Shown here: positions 55,458 through 64,000 of the stretch, piece after piece | How the letters are laid out: the number at the start of each line of letters is the position of its first letter | How positions within the stretch are numbered: position 1 is the stretch's first letter | Assembly: GCF_003576645.1 (NCBI RefSeq) | Contig: NC_044924.1 | Location: 20,445,965 to 20,509,964 of the forward strand | Length of the DNA: 64,000 nt | Reading direction: 5' to 3' | Origin: Ipomoea triloba | Taxonomy: Eukaryota; Streptophyta; Magnoliopsida; Solanales; Convolvulaceae | Translations under genes and position numbers: made by a program | Notes under the pieces: generated by a model | Databases searched by the model: none | What the model was told of the DNA's origin: nothing | What the model saw: the letters and a program-made list of their open reading frames with translations, nothing else

Positions 55458-58046
55458 TCAATCATATTCCTTGGTAGTGGGTAGAAAGCATTTTGGTACC
55501 CACGTGTTTTTCCAGGTAAGCTTATCATTCTTCCGCTTCGGTTTTGGTTTCACCTTTGATTTGACCTTTGCCCTTTCATCATCATCAGTTCCTTCTTTTG
55601 CTTTTTCCTTGTCGTCATTTGTGGCTTGTCCCTCGAATCTTAGGGTAATTTCTCCTGAACTAACATCTATTCGTGCACGACAAGTAGCCAGAAATGGTAT
55701 TCCGAGAATTAAGGATTCACGGGGATCATCATCTCCCATCTTGCAGACAATAAAACCGACAGGTACAAGAAATTTCCCTATTCTTATTAAAACATCTTCC
55801 GCTAAGCCTTCAGGATACCGTGTGGTTCCGTCAGCTAAACGTAGAGTCAGCCTCGTCGGTTTCAGACGTGGTAAGTTCAGTTTTTCAAAAAGATTTAAAG
55901 ACATGACATTAATAGAAGCACCAAGATCAGCAAGGGCATTTCTAGGTTTCATGTTCTGTATAGAACAAGGGATCAATAAAGCTCCAGGGTCACCCTTCTT
56001 TTTGGGGTTTCCCTCAGTTAAACAAGCCGCAGATTCTTGGCTCAAACAGGTAAAATTATCACAAATGTCATTCTCAAACAATTCACGGTATTCTTTGCTA
56101 TTGAAAAAATTTCGAATCAAAGCTTTAATTGTACCTTCCCGGGCTGTTTCTTTCTCTTTTGAACTTTTGATGTTGTCTCGTGGTAGCTACTTTTCTTTCG
56201 GGCATTCTTCCGAAGTGGTTTTCTCCTTGTGTTCTTTCATTGATATGGTGCACGAGCTGTTCGCATTCTTCAATTCAAGATTTGGACTACAAGAGGTAGT
56301 CTTGTTTCTTTGGTCATCTACCTTACATTGACATGTTCCACAGATAGCATCCATTGGATCACACTTCTCATGAGTTTCTTCTTTGGCATCAATGGCGTTG
56401 ACTCTCTCTTTCGGATTGTTTTCAGTATTACTCGGGAGTTGTCCGTAGTGGCGATCTGACATCATCTTAAACATTTGAGAAATTTGATTCTCAATTGTCT
56501 TAAGCGTGGCCTTAGACTCTTGTCGAAGACTAGAAATTTCTTGTCTAATCTCTTGAGTAATCTCTTGTTTCAGATTTGCCCGATCATTTTTCAGTTCCAT
56601 GATCGTCCTTGTAAGTCTTTCATCTACTTCACGGATGTCATCCCTCCTTTGTTGAGTAAAATCAAGTTGAGAGTCATATTGTGGCCTGAACTAGGTCATT
56701 TGATTTCCATTTCCTTGGTTTTGATTGTGCATCAGTCTGTTCTTGTCATTTTGTCCATATGCAGGCTTGTGTCCATAATTGTATTGTCTTTGCGCTTGAT
56801 ATCCGTCATTGTGGTTATTGTTCCAACCCTCTCCTTGTTTCCAATTGTTGTTTGATCTTTGGTTTTGTCCATAAGCATTGAAGTTGGAGTTCCTTTGATA
56901 ATCTACCGCCTCAATTTGTTCAGATGCAGACGTAGAAGTGCAAATATTGGTGTCATGAGGTCCTCCACAGATATTACAATAAAGTGCCAAGGCCATGCAA
57001 GGCTTGGGCTTTCCTTCCATTTTTTCTACCATAGCCTGTAGCTTTTTGATTTCGTGATTCATTGCTTCGATTTTGGCCTCACTTGCCACTCGATTATGAA
57101 CTTCATAAATTCCTCAATGATCTCATCTTCGTTTATACCAACAGGATGTGTTTTTAGATATTCTCTCGATTAGTTCCTCAACCTCTTGCAAAGCTAGGGA
57201 GACAAAGGCACCGCTGGAGGATGAGTCAAGTGACATCTTTCCTTCATCCGTCAACCCTCCATAGAATGAGCTAATCATGTCCCAGGGGTGCATCAGATCT
57301 TGTGGGCATTGCCTTTTAAGAACTTTGAATCTTCGCCAAGCCTCTCCCAAACTTTCAAGTCTTCCTTGTTTGAATTCTTGTATCAACCTTCTGATCCTCA
57401 TAGTTTTTGTGATGGGAAAGAACTCGTTCATGAATTCACGATGCAACTGTTTCCACGTTCTGAAATGATTGTCGTCTTGGCTTTCCAACCATCGTGCTGC
57501 CTCTCCTATAACTGAAAATGGGAATAATTTGAGTCGAACTATTTCCTCGCTAACACCTTCTTGTCTGTACATCCCACATGCTCGTATAAACCTTGTGATG
57601 TGTGCGTTGGGATCTTCAGATGGTAATCCCGAGTATTGACTATTTTGAACCAGTGTGAGAATAGTTGGATGCACGTGAAAGTTGACGTTCTCCATTGGAG
57701 GTACATAGATTGAGTTGTGCATGTTAAAATCCGGAGTTATGTAATCTGCAATTGATCTTTGTGGTTCTTGAGGATTTCCATAATATTCCTCTTCACGAAT
57801 GTTCTCTTGATTATTTGCTCTGTTAGCTTGTGGTTCTTCAATGATCGGTTCTTCATGGTTAATCGGTACTTGTGGATTAATTGGAACTGGGGGTGGATTT
57901 GGTACTGTTGTGCCTCTTCCTTGTGGATTTCTTGTTGCGCTTGATAAAGCCATTAGTGATCCTTGGGTATTTTTCCTTCTAGTTGCTCTATTAATTTCAG
58001 GAATGTAGGGTAGTAAACCTTGGTTTCCTTTTGCTCTCGTGTGCAT
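55458..58046 (-). pseudogene. gag-protease frame of the Athila-like element, a few in-frame stops
   Basis: One minus-strand frame of about 860 codons starts at ATG 58046. The gag capsid region (about codons 130-300) has FPFSVIGEAARWLES, HFRTWKQLHREFMNEFFP and the conserved helix text ESLGEAWRRFK; the zinc knuckle CNICGGPHDTNIC follows at about 56970; then an Asn/Gln-rich linker, a coiled-coil-like stretch (about 56590-56500), and a retropepsin with the ALADLGASINVMSL active site and LILGIPFLAT. Stops fall at about 57110-57122, 56691 and 56187, all without frameshift. Gag would form the particle and the protease would mature it. The frame ends without any reverse transcriptase behind it. Confidence 0.88.
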
Positions 58047-58244
58047 TCACCTAGTAAAATTATCAATGAAACAAAAATGTCCACAATTGACTAGAAGTAG
58101 TCAATTGGGTTAGTAGCAAAAACAAGTAAAAACGAAATAAAATTAAATGGAATGGATTAACATTTCTCAAATCTAGCATTCATTCAATCAAAGTAAACAA
58201 AAACATATGACAACCTATTGCCCTCCCCAGCAACAGCGCCATTC

Positions 58245-59566
58245 TGACAACAACTTGCGTGCATAGGGTTAAATGTCAAAAGATATTTATGTTAAAACGG
58301 AAAGTCTGTGACTCCCCGAGTGTCAGTCTCGAAGGAGGGACGTGGAGGTGTGTCAAACATTCGAGAGTTTACTTGATTGGATCATGCATAGGACTCGAGT
58401 GTGGTGAAGGGTGATTTGTGATTGAGAGTAGTTCATTGGTTGGTTTGAGTGCAAGAGAATAGTAAAGTAAAAGTGATTTTGTGAATATGTAAAAGGGGTA
58501 GGGATTGGATAGTGTTCATGAATATTGCATAGTGAGAGTCTAAGGTCATGGATTAGGATTGCTAGGATATTGTCTATTCAAGAGTGTGTTGTCTTAGTCC
58601 TTTTCCACCTTGTGTACTAAGGCTTCTTTGACATAGGAGTGCCTTCAAGCATCCAAAGTTCTAAGAGGAATTTTATCAAACACTTAAGCTACACACTATC
58701 CTACTATTCTTAAGAAGTCCATATGAACTTTGATTGTGTAAAGCTTCAAATCCTAACTCTAATCAAAGACATGAAAGAGTCAAGAGTTCAATCTCTCATC
58801 TAGATTGGCCAAATCCAAATAAGATCTCATCAAAACAACAATCAAAAGACAAGAATAGATAATCCATCAACACAAACTCATAGATCCAAGATATAGAAAT
58901 AAAATCATCACAAAAGCAATATTCAATCACACAATCCAAATCCCTAGACTAAACTAGCTACTCATGATATGAAATGCAAGCAAAAGCTAATTTAATCCAA
59001 GAACAAGATAGCTAAAATTATATAAATGAAATAGAGATCACCTAGAGAGAAGAAGATCTTCAATCCAAGCTTGTTGTCTTCTACAATGGAGATTGATCTA
59101 ATCTAAAAACTAAGAAAAATGGAGAAAGTTCTCCAAAGGAAAAACTAAGAAAAGGGAAAACTAAAAATTCTGGAATCCTCTCTGAAAATTCATCAAAGGG
59201 GTTTAAATAGTCTCCGAAATGACAACCCTAGCTGAAATTCGCGCATTGCAATCTCCACGCCTCTCACACGCATGTGAGCGTGCGTGGGGAGCTTCTGGTA
59301 AGTTTCCACGCTTGCTCACACGCATGTGGCCTTCCAGATTGGTCCTCCGGGGCTCCGCTCTTGCCTGGTTTGCTCTTAAAGCTCATCTTTTGGTCCTATT
59401 CGCTCCCGGGGCTCCTGTTTTACTTCTTTTAAGCTAAAAGTAGCTTCCGTGCATCAGTTAGTGATTTTCAAGCATTTACGCACATAATTTACCAAATAAG
59501 GATGCTATAGACGCGATAAAACACCCTAAAATGTGCCTGAAATAAGGGTATCTCGGAGTCTTATCA
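58245..59566 (-). repeat. 5' LTR of the Athila-like element
   Basis: This is the counterpart of 49792-51112 with about 2 percent difference. The palindromic block lies at about 59256-59340 and the TATTTAAA box is the complement of 59202-59209. A CG-to-CA change in the palindrome core distinguishes it from the other LTR. Confidence 0.95.
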
Positions 59567-61664
59567 ATGCTGTCCACACTGCTGCTTTCTTGATTAACCG
59601 TCTACCCACAAGAGTACTCTAAGGCCAGAATCCGTGCCACTTGGTATATTCGTCCAGTTCCTTGTTTTCCCTCTCTCCTAGGGTGTTTGGGTGTACTTGT
59701 TTCGTTCATGATGTCCGTCCTCAAAAGGGCAAACTTGATCCTAGATCTCTCAAGTGCATATTTTTGGGGTATTCTAACACTCAAAAAGGGTATCGGTGTT
59801 ATTCTCTAGACTTAGGGAGATACTTGGTGTCTGCTGATGTGTCATTCTTTGAGGACACTGTGTTTAAAGACGTTTTCTATCCTTCGGATTATAGTTCGGT
59901 ATCAGATGATTTTCTTACATATACTGTTATTGTTCCTTCTATGAGTAGGCCTCCCGTTACACAGGTTTATCATAGGCAACCAAGAGAAGTTGAAACACCA
60001 GTAGCTTTACCAGTTCCACCAGTAAATCCTCCCTTGCTAGAGACTTCGTCGACAGATCAAGAGCTTCCGATTGCCCTACGTAAAGGTAAATGTCGTTGTG
60101 TTCATCCCATTTCGTCCTTTGTGTCATATACTAGTTTGTCTTCCTCTTCACGTGCGTTTTTGTCTCGGTTAGAGTCAGTCTCAGTTCCAAAGTCTGTGAA
60201 CCAAGCTATGTGCCATGATGGTTGGAGGCAAGCAATGAGCGTGGAGATGGTTGCCCTAGAAGAAAACCGAACGTGGGATTTAGTTGATCTCCCGCCCGGT
60301 AAAGTGGCTATTGGGTGCAAGTGGGTTTATGTTGTTAAGATGAACAGTGATGGCTCTGTTGCCAGGCTCAAAGCACGCTTGGTGACTAAGGGATATGCTC
60401 AGACATATGGTATATATTATACCGAAACCTTTTCCCCGGTGGCTAAGTTAACTTCTGTACGCATATTTATATCTTTGGATGTTGTTAATCACTGGCATTT
60501 GTACCAGTTAGATGTGAAAAACGCGTTTTTGCATGGTGATCTGCTTGAGGAGGTTTACATGGAGCAACCGCCCGAGTTTATTGCTCAGGGGGAGTCTAGG
60601 AAGGTGTGCAAACTAAAGAAGTCTCTATACGGTTTGAGACAGTCCCCACGTGCATGGTTTGGGAGGTTTAGTAGTGCTGTTATGGAGTTTGGGATGCGAT
60701 GGAGTGCGTGTGATCATACTGTCTTTTATAAACATACTAACCATAGGTAGCGATGCAAGTGGAATTGATAGTCTGAAGTCATTCCTTGGGGCGGAGTTTC
60801 ATACTAAAGATCTGGGAGTATTGAAGAATTTTTTGGGTATTGAAGTTGCTCGCTCCAAGAAAGGAATATTTCTCTCACAGAGGAAATATGTGTTGGACCT
60901 TCTTGATGATACGGGGTTACTTGGGTCCAGACCATGTGATACGCCTATGGAACAAGGTGTCAAGCTTGTAGCAGGTGAAGGGGAGATGTTTGAAGATCCT
61001 GAAAGGTATAGGAGATTAGTGGGGAAGTTAAACTACCTCACGATTACTCGTCCGGATATTGTGTTTCCAGTAAACGTGGTAAGTCAGTTTATGAGTTCGC
61101 CTACACAGACTCATTAGGACGCAGCTGTTCACATTGTGAAGTATTTGAAAGGTGCACATGGGAAAGGGATCCTTTATGTTGATCATGGACACACAGGTGT
61201 TGAGGTTTTTTGTGATGCAGATTGGGCTGGGTCGCCTGACGACAGGATATTGTGTGTTTGTGGGAGGTAACTTAGTCTCGTGGAATAGTAAGAAGTAGAG
61301 CGTTGTAGCTCGGTCAAGTGCAGAGTCCGAGTATAGAGCTATGGCCCATGTGACTAGTGAAATAGTATGGGTGCATAATGTTCTAAAAGAGGTATGTGTG
61401 GAGGTGAAGTTACCTATTAAGTTGTGGTGTGACAATCGTGCAGCTATACATATCACGAACAACCCAGTTTTTCATGAGCAGACGAAACACATCGAGGTTG
61501 ATTGTCATTTTATACGAGAAAAAGTTCAACAGGGGTTGATATCTGTTGTGCATGTCCGTAGTGGTGATCAGCTAGCTGACATGTTCACTAAAGGGCTGAG
61601 TGGGAATCGAATTTCATATATATGTAACAAGCTGGGCATGTTTGATATCTATGCTCCAGCTTGA
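59567..61664 (+). pseudogene. Copia integrase end, reverse transcriptase and RNase H, active-site segment deleted
   Basis: It continues the split integrase (INRLPTRVL, then stop TAA at 59620-59622; FGCTCFVHD; CIFLGYS). Reverse transcriptase begins NRTWDLVDLPPGK and QLDVKNAFLHGDL, with KKSLYGLRQSPRAW. Near 60745 a deletion removes the segment that normally holds the Y-x-DD motif and shifts the frame, which resumes at GSDASGID. After stops at 61117 and about 61240-61320, RNase H follows with WCDNRAAIHITNNPVFHEQT and DMFTKGL. The polyprotein cannot support reverse transcription. Confidence 0.9.
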
Positions 61665-62401
61665 GGGGGAGTGTTAGAGGATTTAGGTGGCAGGTGAGAG
61701 AATCAGTCTCACGCCTTAGAATTAGATATTTGAATTATGTGGCTCAATTCAATCATTAGCTTTTGTATAAATAGTTCTTTCTCCCTATACATTGAACACA
61801 CAGAAATATAGAAGAACACACTCTAGAATTCAAACCTATTCACTGTTTAACAAGTACTGAGTAGCTGATTGTTGAGTGTTGAAATCCTCATTCTGATTTG
61901 TTGTGAACTGTCAACTGTTTTCAGTGTTTTGTAAATTGTAACCTTTAATTTGGATTTTGGAGTTAGGCAGTTATACTATCCACTTGACACTTTGATTAGT
62001 TTGGTATTTTGGATTTTAAAGTTTAAACTTTAGACTTTGGACTTTTAATATTTTGTTATTTGTAGCTTTGTCAATTTTAAGTTTGTAATTTACTAATTTA
62101 GATTTTAGTAATTTAGTTTGTATTTTCTAAGTTGTAAGTTTGTTACAATGTTACTTGTAACTTTGTAAGTATAACTTAGTTAAATCTTTTATAGTTTATT
62201 AGTTTAGGTTAATTTTTAAATTTTTAATTATTTTTTTTGCTAATTCGAACAATACCCGAAATCTGATTAAAATCGTCCGAAATTTGAACATGATAAATCC
62301 GAAGTGTTTGGATTTAAAGATAGCAACCGAACTCCGAACGAGTGGGCGATCCGTAAAACCGATCCGCCCGAACCCGTCCACTGCACACCCCTAGCTCGGC
62401 G

Positions 62402-62887
62402 TACGGCGGCATGCGTTAGTTCGTCGGACTTGGAGGCGACTCTGCGATTTTTTGGTGGAGGGAGGTTTTTGGCCGAGTGGATGGTGGTGTGGGGAGAAAG
62501 GAAGAAAATGAGGTCTTATATAGGGGAAGGAAGAAAGAAAAAAGGGGGAAACTTTGGAGTCATTTTGAAATTCAAATGGGTATGGAGAAGAGGAAGAGTG
62601 TGCGGGAAAAAGGAGTGATGTGATGTTGGAGGGTAAAATGGGTGTTGTTGGTTTCAAGGCTATTTATAGCCTTGGAAGAAAAGTTGTAGTAGTATATAGA
62701 CTTGTGAAGAGATAAGGATGAGCTAGGTTTCGAAATTCATATATTACTAGACTCCTATCATGATAAAAATTCTTCCCGAGCAAGGAGTGGATCCAAAAAG
62801 AAAAAAAAATCGGGTCACGATTTTTTGTCAACGCAGCAATACTCTCTTTCGTTGACGACTTCTCGCAATTCAGATAGTGGGGACTGA
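62402..62887 (-). other. 5' internal part of the old Ty3-like element (decayed)
   Basis: The stretch lies between the hAT element and the right LTR. No clear primer site is readable next to the LTR, although CAGTCCCCACTATCTG follows it on the minus strand. No significant coding frame was found, only GA-rich text at 62480-62620. Confidence 0.4.
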
Positions 62888-63559
62888 TGATGGAATAATT
62901 ACAAATGGACCCGGAGTAGGATAATATGGACCGAGATCGGACCCGACCGACTCGGATGGCCAAGCTCCACGCTTGGCCATGTGGTCGGCTAAGGCAAACC
63001 TCCCCAACCGAGGTCTGCCATCCCGACTGGGGTCGGCCACCTTGGACGAGGTCGGCCCTCGGCTGAGCCCGTCACTTGGCCGAGCTCCGTGCTCAACCGA
63101 GTGGAGGGGTCTTCACGTTGTCCAGGTTTTTCAGCGTTGGTTGCGGTACAAGGCGGTTGAGATGGCCCCCCACCATTTTTTTTTCAGGGTAGTTGGGGCG
63201 AATTGAGTATAAAAACACTCATTCATGTCCTATTGGGACATAATCTATCTTTATCCATAGCTTTGTCTTGTTATTACAGAATTCCTACATTTGTAATAGC
63301 ACAACAATTGATCAATACAACCATTGTCTCCGCGACTTATCCATTGTGTCCCTTTATTACGTTACATTTACTATTGTCTTTATACCATTATCCTAATCTT
63401 GTCATATCCATAATATAATCCGGTTAATGACCCCGGGTCAATATAATTCATCCGACTCTTTGTAGGTCATCTCAGTCTCTCACCTAATAGGTCGATGAGT
63501 CATAGTAATTTATTCTCCCACTATTCAATTCTTTGAGTTAGAGTTTGAAGACCCTAACA
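62888..63559 (-). mobile_element. Right (5') LTR of the old Ty3-like element
   Basis: In minus orientation it starts TGTTAGGGTC (complement of 63559) and ends ATTCCATCATCA. The inner 230 bp match the truncated left LTR at 26915-27176 at about 80 percent. No 5-bp target duplication is recognisable outside the two LTRs. Confidence 0.7.
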
Positions 63560-63629
63560 GTAACGGAATCTCTCTTTTGTTTTTTATTTTTGTTTTTTTG
63601 GTGGGTGTGGGCAATGAATGAACAAAATT

Positions 63630-64000
63630 AAACTTGAAAACGTATAGTACCAGAAAAATATGGTATGCGAGCTGTGCAATAAATTAAATATGATAATCAT
63701 TAATGTTTATTTTGTTTAAATAATGCATTTGGCCAACTCCCAAGCTTATGATAATCACAATAAGTGTACGATTGGAGTTTGAACTTGTTGAGAAATTTTT
63801 TAGAATTTCGTAAGATGTGGGTGAATTAAAATATTCAAAAGAAAATTGTGCTTTATTGCCTAAATTTCCTTAAATAATTTGTGCAACTTATCTGATCAAG
63901 TTTGATGATTAGAAGCAATACTAGTATAAGTCATTGAATCAATTTAATAATAAGGCAATTCAAATAGACAACAATAAAATCAAAATGAAAAGTAAGGATA
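63630..64000. repeat. Duplicated segment resumes after the nested insertion
   Basis: AAACTTGAAAACGTATAG, TATGGTATG, TGTGCAAT and TTGTTTAAATAATG match 18260-18360, continuing the homology that broke off at 26802. After about 63730 the sequence no longer matches either paralog. I see no gene up to the window end. Confidence 0.65.

Larger units (their letters stand above)
49792..59566 (-). mobile_element. Athila-like Ty3 element lacking reverse transcriptase and integrase
   Basis: LTRs 58245-59566 (5') and 49792-51112 (3') are about 1.32 kb, end TGATAAG and TTGTTGTCA in minus orientation, and differ by about 2 percent by eye. The primer site TGGCGCTGTTGCTGGGGA is the complement of about 58225-58242 (Tat/Athila type). 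The target duplication ATGCT is exact (49787-49791 and 59567-59571). Order on the minus strand: gag-protease (58046-55458), non-coding spacer with palindromes, an ATHILA-type ORF (54214-52979), a 1.9 kb 3' region with repeated purine motifs, and the 3' LTR. Nothing resembling reverse transcriptase, RNase H or integrase is present, so it would depend on other elements. Confidence 0.92.
47362..61852 (+). mobile_element. Ty1/copia element split by a nested Athila-like element
   Basis: LTRs 47362-47540 (179 bp) and 61672-61852 (181 bp) both run TGTTAGAGG to GTTTAACA and differ at about nine positions, near 5 percent. The primer site TGGTATCAGAGC at 47541-47552 matches initiator-Met tRNA; the polypurine tract GAGGGGGAG lies at about 61663-61671. 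The target duplication AGTAC is exact (47357-47361 and 61853-61857). Without the nested element it is about 4.7 kb, a normal copia size. It was inserted into the hAT element. Confidence 0.95.
29842..62393 (+). mobile_element. hAT transposon of 32.6 kb, swollen by nested insertions
   Basis: The terminal inverted repeats TAGGGGTGTGCA and TGCACACCCCTA are exact, and the 8-bp target duplication GCTCGGCG is exact (29834-29841 and 62394-62401). The transposase remnant lies at 41100-43253. Subtracting the insertions inside it with their target duplications leaves about 5.1 kb, a normal size for an Ac-like hAT. Its own sequence is at 29842-30745, 31425-31608, 40292-40601, 40891-44041, 47322-47361 and 61853-62393. 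It lies inside the Ty3-like element described at 26915 and 62888. Confidence 0.92.
26806..63619. mobile_element. Single 36.8 kb nested insertion block
   Basis: The host segment is continuous across this block when compared with its paralog at about 18245-18260. GAACAAAATT is present at both edges (26796-26805 and 63620-63629) and looks like a target duplication of about 9-10 bp. The outermost element inside is the Ty3-like element at 26915-63559. About 110 bp on the left and 60 bp on the right lie outside its LTRs and are unexplained. Confidence 0.6.

Noticed and set aside
55447..56331. 294-codon plus-strand frame opposite the retropepsin
   Set aside because: It is an antisense shadow of the minus-strand gag-protease frame, which has clear motifs.
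62304..62657. Basic plus-strand and Ser/Pro-rich minus-strand frames near the right end of the hAT element
   Set aside because: They cross the hAT border or read GA-rich low-complexity text, with no conserved motif.

Overview
The window is intergenic heterochromatin from a flowering plant, almost certainly a eudicot. I see no intact host gene, no rRNA or tRNA gene and no CRISPR array. The plant assignment rests on the element types: Ty1/copia with an initiator-Met tRNA primer site, Ty3 elements with Tat/Athila-type primer sites, plant hAT and Mutator-like elements, plant Helitrons, tRNA-derived SINEs and a captured fragment of the plant-only Hs1pro-1/HSPRO family. Species is not determinable from the sequence alone.

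Layout. 1-3.54 kb: two decayed Ty3-like pieces in minus orientation. 3.55-7.69 kb: a chain of five short elements, each separated from the next by a (TA)n microsatellite. One is a 1.5 kb element with near-identical 177-bp terminal inverted repeats (one mismatch) that has captured most of an HSPRO gene (Pack-MULE-like). 7.86-9.37 kb: a non-coding segment paralogous to 18.30-19.98 kb. 9.6-10.26 kb: Ty3 LTR debris. 10.65-16.17 kb: a decayed Helitron of autonomous type (Rep plus PIF1-like helicase). 16.2-20.0 kb: the best-preserved copy of the duplicated segment, carrying three cleanly delimited transposons (two MULE-type MITEs and one hAT MITE, all with perfect target duplications). 20.0-24.8 kb: a long foldback element, a hAT transposase remnant, a copia remnant and an array of palindromic repeats. 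24.8-26.8 kb: a second copy of the 16.4-18.4 kb segment, with a SINE and retroelement debris.

26.81-63.62 kb looks like one 36.8 kb insertion in that second copy: the segment stops at 26.8 kb, resumes at 63.63 kb, and a 10-base direct repeat lies at both edges. Inside it the elements are nested like Russian dolls. A decayed Ty3-like element (26.9-63.56 kb) holds a hAT transposon (29.84-62.39 kb, 8-bp target duplication). The hAT holds a hAT MITE, an 8.7 kb solo LTR (itself invaded by a Tat-like LTR element and a Helitron), a small Helitron, a 3.3 kb solo LTR with an intact 145-codon ORF, and a copia element (47.36-61.85 kb). The copia element in turn holds a 9.8 kb Athila-like element (49.79-59.57 kb). 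Nearly every junction is confirmed by an exact target-site duplication. Subtracting the inserts leaves a hAT of about 5.1 kb, a normal size for an Ac-type element.

The most novel-looking signals are: (1) the chain of TA-microsatellite-targeted elements with related ends and a shared GCACCT minisatellite; (2) a palindromic CACACGCGTGTG-type module about 45 bp upstream of the TATA box in three different LTRs, and reiterated inside the Athila-like element ahead of its 3' ORF; (3) an array of five palindromic units at 24.4 kb; (4) an Athila-like element with gag-protease and a 3' ORF but no reverse transcriptase or integrase, with five copies of a polypurine-tract-like motif; (5) the HSPRO capture. 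None of the transposition genes appears intact, so the region looks like a dependent, silenced transposon graveyard with some recent insertions.
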